Positions 46,753-54,626 of a stretch of 64,000 bases of DNA are shown here, in pieces. Positions within the stretch are counted from its first letter, which is position 1; every line of letters begins with the position of its first letter. The DNA is from DASZFV01 sp035549075 (GTDB taxonomy: Bacteria > Myxococcota_A > Polyangia > Fen-1088): NCBI GenBank assembly GCA_035549075.1, contig DASZRT010000082.1, forward strand, positions 1 to 64,000, given 5' to 3'. The translations under genes were made by a program, and so were the position numbers. The notes below the pieces were generated by a model. It ran no database searches. It saw only the letters and a program-made list of their open reading frames with translations, and had not been told where the DNA came from.

Positions 46753-48155
46753 GGCGCCGTCCGCAGGGCAGCCGCGGGACCCGGGCCCGTGAGCGCGCCC
46801 ATGAACGCGACGAGATCGGCTTGCTCGCGATCCGAGAGGTTCAACGCCGCGAGCTCGTTCGTCCCCGGGTAGCCGCCCGCGCGATCGCCGCCGCGCGCGA
46901 AGAACGCCATCACCTGATCGAGGCCCGTCATCTGTCCCGTGTGCATGAAGCTCGGGTGATCGGCGACGCAGCGGAGCGTGGGCGTGCGGAAGGCACCCTC
47001 CATTTGCGGCGTGACGGCGGCGGGCAGCGCATGGCGATCGCCGTCGCTGAGCGCGCCGGCCGTGCTCGTGGGATCGGCGAGCGCCGCCGCGAGGCCCGTG
47101 GCCGCGCCGTGGTCGTCGTCGTCCTCGATGGCGACGGCGACGATCGCGGGCGAGAGGCCCACGTTGTGGAACGCGCCGTCGGTGAGGCGCGGGCCCGCGT
47201 GGCACGAGACGCAGTTGCCGCGGCCCGCGAACAGCGCGGCGCCACGTTGTTCACTTCGCGACAGCGCCGTCGCGTCGCCGTCGAGCCATTGGTCGAAGCG
47301 TCCCGCGCCGCAGCGGAGCTGGCGCACGTAGGCGGCGATCGCCTTGGCGGCGTTGGCGGCGACTTGGCTCACGAGCCTTTGATCGGCGGGAGCCATGCGG
47401 TCGTAGTCGGCGTGATCGCCGGGGACGCCGCGGCAAACGAAGGTCGAGCCCATCGTCGTCGCGACCTCGTCGCAGCCCGTGGTCTCGGGCGCGAGCGCGG
47501 GGAAGCGCGTCGTGTCGTCGAGCGGCGGCAGCGCGCCGAAGATCGCCTCGTACTCGGCCTTGTGCGCCGCGAAGACGCGCTCGGCGACGAAGAGGCGGCT
47601 CGAGTTGAATTCGCGGTTGCTCTCCATGACGCCGAGGGCCTGGTTCCAGATCGCGTCGCGGCGCCCGTCCCAGTTGTAGAGCGGCGCGAACGCGACCTCG
47701 AGCAGCGTCGGCGTGCGGCGCAGCGTCCACTGCGCGCCGAGCGACACTTGATGATGCGGGCTGCGCGTGTCGACGAAACCGCCGCTCGGCAGGTGGCAAC
47801 CGGCGCAGCTCACGCGGCCCGCGTCGCCCTTCATGCCGAGCGTCGCGTTCGTGCCGTCGTTGTCACCCTCGAGCAGCTTCCCCGAGAACGACGTGTCGAA
47901 GAACAGCCGCTGGCCGAAGAGCCGCGCCGCCGGATCGTCGGCGACGTGGTTGCTCGGATCGGCGGGCGGCGCGCCGTCGTCGTAGCGCAACGTCATGAGC
48001 GCGGCCCGCTCGCCTGCCGTGAACGTTGGCTCGGGATCGTCGCTGTTGCCGCCGGTTCCGCCCGCGCCGCCGTCGGGCACGGCCGCGCTTCCGCCGCTGC
48101 ACCCGGCGAGCAGCGCGACCAATGCAACAACGGCGAGCGCGCTACGTGCCGCCAT
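46749..48155 (-). CDS. Di-haem cytochrome c peroxidase/MauG-like lipoprotein
   Basis: A 468-residue exported protein with a lipobox (ALLAGC). Two c-type haem-binding motifs are clear: CAGCH at about residue 116 and CVSCH at about 315, the second followed by GPRLTDGAFHNVG. The second half also has MEGAFRTPTLRCV, a family segment. Family members reduce H2O2 or, as in MauG, carry out long-range protein oxidation using bis-Fe(IV). It sits third from the end of the exported-protein operon, overlapping its upstream neighbour by 14 bases and its downstream one by four. Confidence 0.92.
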   Translation of the reverse strand: MAARSALAVVALVALLAGCSGGSAAVPDGGAGGTGGNSDDPEPTFTAGERAALMTLRYDDGAPPADPSNHVADDPAARLFGQRLFFDTSFSGKLLEGDNDGTNATLGMKGDAGRVSCAGCHLPSGGFVDTRSPHHQVSLGAQWTLRRTPTLLEVAFAPLYNWDGRRDAIWNQALGVMESNREFNSSRLFVAERVFAAHKAEYEAIFGALPPLDDTTRFPALAPETTGCDEVATTMGSTFVCRGVPGDHADYDRMAPADQRLVSQVAANAAKAIAAYVRQLRCGAGRFDQWLDGDATALSRSEQRGAALFAGRGNCVSCHAGPRLTDGAFHNVGLSPAIVAVAIEDDDDHGAATGLAAALADPTSTAGALSDGDRHALPAAVTPQMEGAFRTPTLRCVADHPSFMHTGQMTGLDQVMAFFARGGDRAGGYPGTNELAALNLSDREQADLVAFMGALTGPGPAAALRTAP

Positions 48156-50514
48156 ACCACTTCGTCCCGCAAGGAAGCTTCGTCTCGTCCCACGCCGGCG
48201 CGGGCACGGCGAGGTCGATGCCGAAGTCGTCCATGTGGCGATCGCTGTGGCAGAGGCTGTGCTGGTGCTCGTAGGAGTGGCCCGTGTCGTTGGGCGTGAC
48301 GGTCTCGTCGATGCCGCAGTGGTAGATGACGGCGCGGTAGGCGACGGTGACGGGACCCGCGGGCATGCGCCCCGCCGGCAACACGGCGCACGCCGACGGC
48401 TTGCCGTCCATGTAGACGTACACGCGCGACGTCGACGTGTAGACGTCCCACTGCACGGGCCGGTCGTAGCCGGCGAGATCGCCCTGCACGGGCACGGGCA
48501 GCCACGGCGCCTTCCACGTCTGCATGTAGTCGCCCGCGTGGAAGCCGTAGACGTTGGCGCGGTTGCACTGCTGGCTCACGCCCCAGCCGCGCGTGTCGCA
48601 GTATTCGATCTGCGTCTCTTGGTAGCCGCCGAACGGTTGCACGACGATCGACTGGCCGCCCTCGGCCGGCACGTCGTCGGCCGTGCCGAGCTTCATGTCG
48701 GGGCCCGCGACCTGGTACGGGAAGTTGCCGAGGCGCGCGTGCACGGGGACGTTGTCGATGTTGCCCGCGTTGGCCGGCGGGTCGTCCTGCAGCGGCACGT
48801 TCGTCACCATGATTTGCGGGTAACGGCGGCCCGTCGACGGGATGTCCGACATCATGCGGACGTGCAGGAACGTGTCGGCGGCGATCTTCGTCGGCACTTT
48901 GCGCGGCGTGATGCTGACGTTGCAGCTGGAGCCACCGTCGGCGAATCCGAGCACGAATTGGCCGAGCACAGGCCCGAAGGTGAAGTTCTCGGTGCAGCCG
49001 CTCGTGTCGATGGCCCAGTCGGCGTTGCGATAAATGAAGGCGTTGTTGTCCTGCCACTTCGTGAACGGGCCCCACTTAGAAGAGGCGCCGTCGTCGAACG
49101 TTTCGAGGAAGTCCATCGTCGGCTGCGCCTCGGGCGTGACGTCGACGTAGGCGCGCGCGATGGGCTTGGGGCGGCTCGCCGGATCGTGCTGGCCGTTGAC
49201 GAACACCTCGCCCGAGGACAGGCGCGCTTCGTCGAGCGTGATCGACGGCGCGTTGAACGGCTGGCCGCTCGTGCGATCGACGTCGGCGTCGTGGTGCGTG
49301 GCCGCGATGTAGCCGCTCGGGAAGGGGCAGCCCGCGTCGAGCGCCTCGATGACGAAGCGGGTGGTCTTCTTGACGCCCGGCCACGTCAGCGACGAGATCG
49401 GGCGCGCGCCCTGGTGCAGGACCTGCTGGAAGCGCGCGTCGCCCGCGGCCAGCACGTCGAAGCTACCCGGGTACTGCACGCGGCGGAGCTCGACGGCGCC
49501 GGGCGCCGCGGCCGCGAGGACTTGGAAGCGCGCGCCCAGGTCGGCGATCTCCGCCGCGGGCTGCGCGGCGCGCGCGTCGTGTTCGGGCCCGTCGCTGAAG
49601 AAGAAGACGACGTTGTTGCCCTGCCAGTCGGCGCCGGCCGCGTACTTGATGCGGTAGATGGTCTTCATGCCCGTCGCGGCGGGATCCTTCAGCGTGTAAA
49701 ACGCGATGCCGTCGTCGCGCCAGCCCTTGGCCAGCAGCATGTCGCGCGTCGCCGTGTCGGTGACGTACTCGGCGCTGTTGGCCTCCGAGTAGAGCGGCAC
49801 GACCCAGTCGGCGTTGCGGAAGCCTCCGCCGCCGTTGGGATCGGCGACTCGGTAGACGGGCACACGATCGGCGGCCGGCGTGAGGAAGACGTAGCCGAGG
49901 TGCGAGTCGGCCTCGGTGCGCGTGTAGTTGTGTTGCGTGTTCGCGCAACCGGCGATCGAGCAATCGAAGAGGTTGGCCGTGTCGGCCGAGCGATCTTGGA
50001 ACACACGATCGCCGGCGCAGCGGTAGATGCCGTTCTTGACGCCGACCTCACCGGCCGCGCCGATGAGCCAGTCGCTCGCGGCCGGCTCGGGGTAGATGCG
50101 GTAGTCGACGGCACCCGCGACGGGCTCGAAGTCCATCGTCACGGTGTCGCCGCGCGTGAGCACCTTGACGTTTTGAATGACGGGCAGCTCGGGCACGCAG
50201 GTGGCGTCGCCGGTCGCGCACGGCTTGCGGCACGCGCCGCCGCTGCAGGTGAGGCCGTCGCCGCACGGCTTGCCGTCGCAGTCGGTGTCGAGGCAGTCGG
50301 TGAAGCCGTCGCAGTCGTCGTCGGTGCCGCCCGAGCACGTCGTCTCGCTCGTCGCGACGGGCGTGCACATCGGGGCGGGCGCGCCGCCGCTGCCGGGCGC
50401 GCCACCGCCGCCGTCGACGTCGCCGATGACGTTGTGGGCGCTGCAGCCCGCGAGCGCCCACGACAGGAACGTGGCTCGCAGGAGATCGGGTCGACCGAAG
50501 GTTTTCGTCGTCAT
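48142..50514 (-). CDS. Large myxobacterial-type lipoprotein with D/C-rich repeat
   Basis: A 790-residue lipoprotein (lipobox LAGC) of no named family. A Gly-rich linker is followed by a short Asp/Cys repeat, TDDDCDGFTDCLDTDCDGKPC in outline, which resembles calcium-binding MopE-like repeats. A fibronectin-like segment (VTMDFEPVAGAVDYRIYPEP) and at least one beta-sandwich (around ETFDDGASSKWGPF) follow. Cys-rich pieces near the end include YCDTRGWGVSQQCN. It heads the four-gene exported-protein operon, 31 bases after the anti-sigma-like gene. A surface-structural or substrate-binding role is likely but not shown. Confidence 0.75.
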   Translation of the reverse strand: MTTKTFGRPDLLRATFLSWALAGCSAHNVIGDVDGGGGAPGSGGAPAPMCTPVATSETTCSGGTDDDCDGFTDCLDTDCDGKPCGDGLTCSGGACRKPCATGDATCVPELPVIQNVKVLTRGDTVTMDFEPVAGAVDYRIYPEPAASDWLIGAAGEVGVKNGIYRCAGDRVFQDRSADTANLFDCSIAGCANTQHNYTRTEADSHLGYVFLTPAADRVPVYRVADPNGGGGFRNADWVVPLYSEANSAEYVTDTATRDMLLAKGWRDDGIAFYTLKDPAATGMKTIYRIKYAAGADWQGNNVVFFFSDGPEHDARAAQPAAEIADLGARFQVLAAAAPGAVELRRVQYPGSFDVLAAGDARFQQVLHQGARPISSLTWPGVKKTTRFVIEALDAGCPFPSGYIAATHHDADVDRTSGQPFNAPSITLDEARLSSGEVFVNGQHDPASRPKPIARAYVDVTPEAQPTMDFLETFDDGASSKWGPFTKWQDNNAFIYRNADWAIDTSGCTENFTFGPVLGQFVLGFADGGSSCNVSITPRKVPTKIAADTFLHVRMMSDIPSTGRRYPQIMVTNVPLQDDPPANAGNIDNVPVHARLGNFPYQVAGPDMKLGTADDVPAEGGQSIVVQPFGGYQETQIEYCDTRGWGVSQQCNRANVYGFHAGDYMQTWKAPWLPVPVQGDLAGYDRPVQWDVYTSTSRVYVYMDGKPSACAVLPAGRMPAGPVTVAYRAVIYHCGIDETVTPNDTGHSYEHQHSLCHSDRHMDDFGIDLAVPAPAWDETKLPCGTKWYGGT

Positions 50515-50545
50515 CGTCCCCCGTGTGTCGCGGTCGCGCGAAAGG

Positions 50546-51523
50546 TTACGGTCGGTGATCGGCGCCCGCGAGCAGGCGCGTGACCTCGGCCGCGTGCTTG
50601 CCCGTCGGGAAGCGGCGCCGGTAGGCCTCGAGATCGGCGCGCGCGCGATCGTCGCGGCCCAGGTGCCCGAGCGTCACGGCGCGGCCGTACAGCGCGCGCT
50701 CGGCGTCGGGCGACGTCGTCGTCGAGCCGGGGATCGTCGCGAGCGCGCGATCGAAGTCGGCGACGGCGTCGGCGTAGCGGCCCACGCTGGCGCGCAGCTC
50801 GGCGCGCGTCAGCAATTGCTCGGCGCCGAGGCGGCCCGCGAAGGTCGTGCGCTCGTCGAGCAGCGCGAGCGCGCCGCGGCGATCGTCGAGCGCGAGCATG
50901 GCTTCGAGGCGCGCGCTGCGCGCCTCGGACGCGAGCACGCCGCGCGGATAGGCCTTCGTGTACTCGTCGAGCAGCGCGAGCGCGCCGCGCGGATCGTGCG
51001 CCTGGCGCAGCTCCGCGAGCGCGTCGGAGAGCACCTTCGCCTCGCTCGCGGGATCGGCGACCTCGACGGGCGCGTGGCGTGCCGGCGCGTGGTGGACGCG
51101 CGGCTCGGGCGTCGCGGGTTCGGGCACCGCCTCGGGAAGCGGTTCGATGACGGGCGCGGCGCCCGGCGTAAGGACCTCGGCCACGGCGTTCGTCTTGCGC
51201 ACGTGGTGAACGGACGTCGGCAGCTCCTCGACGACGGGCGCGGCGACGTAACGCCGCCACAGCGTCACGGCGCCGCTCGCGGTCGCGACCGACGCGAGCA
51301 GCAGCGCCGCCAGCGTCGCGAGCCGCAGCCCGAGCGGCAGCCCGCGCAGCCGCGACGCGCGCGCGCCGCCCGCGACGTTCATGTGCACGCGCGCGAGCGC
51401 CTCGGCCGACAACGCGGGCGCGGCCTGCGCGGCCTCGACGAGATCGGCGGCCCGCGCCGGCAAGGCGCTCGGGTCCATCGACGTCTCGCGCCAGCGCACG
51501 AGATCCTCTTCATGCCCGCTCAT
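50546..51523 (-). CDS. Putative anti-sigma factor with TPR-like periplasmic part
   Basis: A 325-residue single-pass membrane protein. A short cytoplasmic N-terminus (MSGHEEDLVRWRE) and one transmembrane helix at about 70-88 (LATLAALLLASVATASGAV) are followed by a Pro-rich stretch and a helical repeat region (about 165-320) that reads like tetratricopeptide repeats. Its ATG overlaps the ECF sigma gene stop in ATGA, the usual arrangement for a sigma/anti-sigma pair. No zinc-binding anti-sigma HxxxCxxC motif is visible, so the assignment rests on context. Confidence 0.65.
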   Translation of the reverse strand: MSGHEEDLVRWRETSMDPSALPARAADLVEAAQAAPALSAEALARVHMNVAGGARASRLRGLPLGLRLATLAALLLASVATASGAVTLWRRYVAAPVVEELPTSVHHVRKTNAVAEVLTPGAAPVIEPLPEAVPEPATPEPRVHHAPARHAPVEVADPASEAKVLSDALAELRQAHDPRGALALLDEYTKAYPRGVLASEARSARLEAMLALDDRRGALALLDERTTFAGRLGAEQLLTRAELRASVGRYADAVADFDRALATIPGSTTTSPDAERALYGRAVTLGHLGRDDRARADLEAYRRRFPTGKHAAEVTRLLAGADHRP

Positions 51524-52104
51524 CGCAGCTCCTTTTGCAGCTCGCACTCGACCATGCTCTTGAGGAACGCGGCGCGCGCGCGGTGAAGCAGCACGCGCGT
51601 CGTTCCCGGGCGCAGCCCGAGGTGCGCCGCGACCTCGTCGACGGAAAGCTCTTCGAGCTCGAACAGGACGAGCGCGCGCCGGTGGCGCTCGGTGAGGCGA
51701 TCGAGCGCCTCGTAAAACAGGACACGCCGCTCGCGCTGCTCGAGCTGCTCGAGCGCGCCGTCGGCGTGTGCCGGCGCGTCGTCGCCCGCGCCCGGCACGA
51801 GCCGGAACCACCACTGGCGCAGCTTGCGGCGGCGGCGCTCGTTGGCGGCGACCTTGGCGGTGATGCCGAACAGCCAGGTCGAGACGCGCGCGTCGCCGCG
51901 GAACTCGGCGAGGCGCCGGTTCACGATGACGAACACCTCTTGCGTGATGTCTTCCGCGTCGGCCGTCGGGCCGCCGAGCCGCGCGGCCCAGCGGGCGACC
52001 GTCGCCGCGTGCTGCGCGTAGACGGACGCGAACGTGGGCGCGCGCGGCGAACCCGAAGGTTCGCCCGTCGCAGGCCGCGCGCCGCGCGTCGCCGAAGGAG
52101 CCAT
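51520..52104 (-). CDS. ECF-type RNA polymerase sigma factor
   Basis: A 194-residue ECF sigma factor. Region 2 (about 28-100) contains DAEDITQEVFVIVNRRLAEF and RVSTWLFGITAKVAANERRR; region 4 (about 130-185) has LTERHRRALVLFELEELSVD and AHLGLRPGTTRVLLHRARAA. It is expressed with the overlapping downstream gene, which probably encodes its anti-sigma factor. The exported-protein operon that follows after 31 bases is a plausible target. Confidence 0.93.
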   Translation of the reverse strand: MAPSATRGARPATGEPSGSPRAPTFASVYAQHAATVARWAARLGGPTADAEDITQEVFVIVNRRLAEFRGDARVSTWLFGITAKVAANERRRRKLRQWWFRLVPGAGDDAPAHADGALEQLEQRERRVLFYEALDRLTERHRRALVLFELEELSVDEVAAHLGLRPGTTRVLLHRARAAFLKSMVECELQKELR

Positions 52105-52143
52105 CCGGACGTTGATTGTCGCCCGGCGGCGGAAGGTTTCACA

Positions 52144-53013
52144 TCACCAGAAGATTTCCGCGCCCGCGGCCGCCACGGGGCTGACGCGGGGGAGGGCGGC
52201 GCCCGTGGTCGAACCATTCAAATCGAGGAGTTGGCGGCGCGCCCAGCCTTCGACCGCCGCGCCGAGCCACAGCTGGGTCCGGCCCGCGCGCGTGCAAAAG
52301 CGCGCCCGCGCCTCGCCGCCGACGTCGAAGCTACGCGCGCTGCGGTCGACCGAATAGCCGATGCCCTCGACGGAAACGAGGCCCCCGAGCACGCCCGCGC
52401 CCAGCGCGACCGACCAGCGGCGCGCGCGCGCGACGTCGACGTCGGCGCCCAGCTGAACGACGCCGCGCCACCACGACGCTTGCCCGGGCTGCACGTCGAG
52501 GTCGTGCCGCGCGACCGCGCCCGCGGCGACGCGCGCGCGCCACCGCGAGCCCGAGTGCCCGAACGACAGCTCCAGCCGTCCGCCCGGCGCCCACGTGCCC
52601 GCGGCGCGATCGACGAGCGCCACGGCGCCGAGCGCGAGCTCGTTTTCGGGCGGCGGCGTCGGACGTACGACCGCGATCGTGGGCGGCGCGGGCTCGGGCG
52701 CGAGGCGATCGAGGCCGAGCGAGACGCGCGGGTGCAGCTCGGCCTCGAGCACGGCCAGCGTCACGGCGACCGCCTTCGCTTGATCGTCGCACGATCTCGC
52801 GCGCGGCAAAGTCCGCGCGCCGATCGGCTGGCCGTCGGCGTCGGCGATCGCCAGCGACACCGCGCCGTCGGCGCGCGGCTCGATCGTCGCGACGTCGCGC
52901 GCCGACGCCCCGTCGGCCAGCAGCGGCCCCAGCTGCCGCTCGACGTCCGCCGCCGCCGGGCACGTCCCCGTCGTCCGGATCTCCAGCGCGACGACGAAGA
53001 GCAGCGGCAGCAC
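52144..53013 (-). CDS. Probable outer-membrane beta-barrel protein
   Basis: A 289-residue exported protein I do not recognise. A short hydrophobic start (MLPLLFVVALEIRTTG) may be a weak signal peptide. The first half is a mixed domain with a Cys pair (TCPAAADV ... RSCDDQAK). The second half has alternating hydrophobic strands ending in aromatic residues (SGSRWRARVAAGAVARHDLD and later FDVGGEARARFCTRAG), closing with Trp, which is typical of an outer-membrane barrel. It lies 39 bases upstream of the ECF sigma gene on the same strand. Confidence 0.62.
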   Translation of the reverse strand: MLPLLFVVALEIRTTGTCPAAADVERQLGPLLADGASARDVATIEPRADGAVSLAIADADGQPIGARTLPRARSCDDQAKAVAVTLAVLEAELHPRVSLGLDRLAPEPAPPTIAVVRPTPPPENELALGAVALVDRAAGTWAPGGRLELSFGHSGSRWRARVAAGAVARHDLDVQPGQASWWRGVVQLGADVDVARARRWSVALGAGVLGGLVSVEGIGYSVDRSARSFDVGGEARARFCTRAGRTQLWLGAAVEGWARRQLLDLNGSTTGAALPRVSPVAAAGAEIFW

Positions 53014-53035
53014 GCCGTCATGATATCGCGGCCCG

Positions 53036-53920
53036 TCAGGGTTTCGTGTCGACGAGCGCGCGCAGGGCGACGTCGACGGCGGGGTTCACGGCGCCGCGCG
53101 CGCGCCAGACCGCCTGAACGGGGAAGCGGCCTTTGCCGGGCGCGAAGGCGCGCGCGACGACGCCGCGGCGGCGCAGGGAGACCTCGTCGATCGAGGCGAC
53201 GAGCGAGCAGCCGACCCCGGCGGCGACGAGGCCCAGGATGGCCTCGGTCGTGCTCGCGGAGACGAAGCGCGTGGGCGCGACGCCGCCGCGCGCGAGGGCG
53301 CGTCTTTGCAAGTCGTGGTGGATCGTGCCGGGCTGGTAGGTCACGAACGTCTCGCCCGAGAGCGCGCGCAGGCCGAGGCGCGAGCGCCGCGCGAGGTCGC
53401 CGTCGGCCGGCAGCACGAGGAACGCGCTGAGGCTCGCGATGGGCCGGCTCGCGAGGCCCGCGGGCAGCGCGTGCGGGAAGTAGGCCACGGCGAGATCGAC
53501 GTCGCCGCCGCGAACCGCGTCGGGATCGGGCGCGGCCAGCTCGCGGACCTCGACGTGCAGCTCGGGCGCGCGGCGCTGCAGCCGGCGGATCCACGCCGGC
53601 AGGAGCTGCTGGAGGATGAGCGCCTCGGCGGCGACGCGAAGCTCGCGCGCCGGCGTCGCCGTCTTGAGCGCGCGCTCGACGGCCGGCAGCCGCTCGAAGA
53701 ACGGCGCGGCGTGCTCGAAGAGCGTGCGTCCCGCGGCCGTGAGCCGGAGCTCCGCCTTGCCGACGCGCTCGAAGAGCCGGACGCCCAGCTCGTCCTCGAG
53801 CTTGCGCACCTGCTGGAACACCGCTGGCTGCGTGAGCGGATAGGGAAACGCGCGCGCCGCCGCCGCGTACCCGCCCGTGCGCGCGACCCAATAGAACCCC
53901 TCGAGGCGGGCGACTTGCAT
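53036..53920 (-). CDS. LysR-family transcriptional regulator
   Basis: A 294-residue LTTR. The N-terminal winged helix (about 1-60) reads YAAAARAFPYPLTQPAVFQQ, then VRKLEDELGVRLFERVGKA. The co-inducer domain (about 90-290) is intact and ends PVQAVWRARGAVNPAVDVAL. The ATG is two bases from an inverted repeat that is its probable own operator. It is divergent from the lipoprotein gene at 53997 and lies 22 bases upstream of the barrel-protein gene on the same strand, so it may control either. Confidence 0.9.
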   Translation of the reverse strand: MQVARLEGFYWVARTGGYAAAARAFPYPLTQPAVFQQVRKLEDELGVRLFERVGKAELRLTAAGRTLFEHAAPFFERLPAVERALKTATPARELRVAAEALILQQLLPAWIRRLQRRAPELHVEVRELAAPDPDAVRGGDVDLAVAYFPHALPAGLASRPIASLSAFLVLPADGDLARRSRLGLRALSGETFVTYQPGTIHHDLQRRALARGGVAPTRFVSASTTEAILGLVAAGVGCSLVASIDEVSLRRRGVVARAFAPGKGRFPVQAVWRARGAVNPAVDVALRALVDTKP

Positions 53921-53921
53921 C

Positions 53922-53938
53922 GATAAGTAGAGCTTATC
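53922..53938. promoter_or_regulatory. LysR-type operator-like inverted repeat
   Basis: GATAAG (53922-53927) and CTTATC (53933-53938) form a perfect 6-base inverted repeat with a 5-base spacer, containing the T-N11-A pattern of LysR boxes; an extra TTATC follows. It sits two bases upstream of the LysR start codon, in the leader shared with the divergent lipoprotein gene. Confidence 0.55.
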
Positions 53939-53968
53939 TTATCACCTTCCGTTAATTCCTGTAACAGC

Positions 53969-53996
53969 GGCCGCGCCAGCCTCAGGCTGGGCGGCC
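53969..53996 (+). promoter_or_regulatory. Leader hairpin abutting a start codon
   Basis: GGCCGC (53969-53974) pairs with GCGGCC (53991-53996), and CCAGCC (53976-53981) pairs with GGCTGG (53985-53990) around a TCA loop, with one bulged G. The helix ends at the base before the ATG of the lipoprotein gene, where a Shine-Dalgarno would be expected and none is seen. It may control translation of that gene. Confidence 0.5.
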
Positions 53997-54626
53997 ATGA
54001 AAGCGATCGCTCTCGCCGCCCTCGTCGCGCTCTCGGCCGCCGGTTGCGCCGTCTCCGGGACCGAGTTGAGGAGCATGCCGGCCCTGGGACCGGAGCTCGC
54101 GCGCGTTCATCGGTGCCCGAAGATCGTGGGCCTCGACCAGCGGCCCGAGGGAGGCGCCAAGCTGTGCTTCTCGTTCTTGAGCCTCGAAGTGACCGCCGAA
54201 GCCATGAACGCCGTGACGCTCGCCCAATCGGTCGGCTTCCTCGTGCCGATGATTCCGCTCACGCCGCACGAGCCGACGCGTGGGGAGCCGTTGGAGGTGA
54301 ATCTGTCGCTCGCGACACGGGAGCCGTACAGGTTCGACCCGTGGCGCGTCACCGTCCTGACCGCGCGTGGCGAGACGATCCGTGTCTCGCGCGTCAGGAC
54401 CAACGTGCGTGCTGGCGGCGGCGTTCACACGGTCGAGCTCGACCCGAACGCCCGCGGGCCGATGCCGCTGTCGGCTTGGTTCTTCCTGACCTTCGAGAGG
54501 CACGTCCCGATCGATCAGGAGTTCGCGCTGACGCTCGCGCTGATCGGCCCCGACGGCGCCGACGTCCCCACGCCCCTGATCCGCTTCAAGCGGGGCCAGA
54601 TTTCTTACTCGGGCTCGGTGCCTTGA
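53997..54626 (+). CDS. Lipoprotein of unknown function
   Basis: A 209-residue lipoprotein with signal MKAIALAALVALSAAGC and lipobox SAAGC. I do not recognise the mature part. It is a mostly beta domain with EPLEVNLSLATREPYRF and a Pro-rich middle (LVPMIPLTPHEPTRGEP). Its leader forms a hairpin ending at the ATG, and a LysR-type operator-like repeat lies further upstream. Its last 41 bases lie antisense to the 3' end of the CLC antiporter gene. Confidence 0.75.
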   Translation: MKAIALAALVALSAAGCAVSGTELRSMPALGPELARVHRCPKIVGLDQRPEGGAKLCFSFLSLEVTAEAMNAVTLAQSVGFLVPMIPLTPHEPTRGEPLEVNLSLATREPYRFDPWRVTVLTARGETIRVSRVRTNVRAGGGVHTVELDPNARGPMPLSAWFFLTFERHVPIDQEFALTLALIGPDGADVPTPLIRFKRGQISYSGSVP

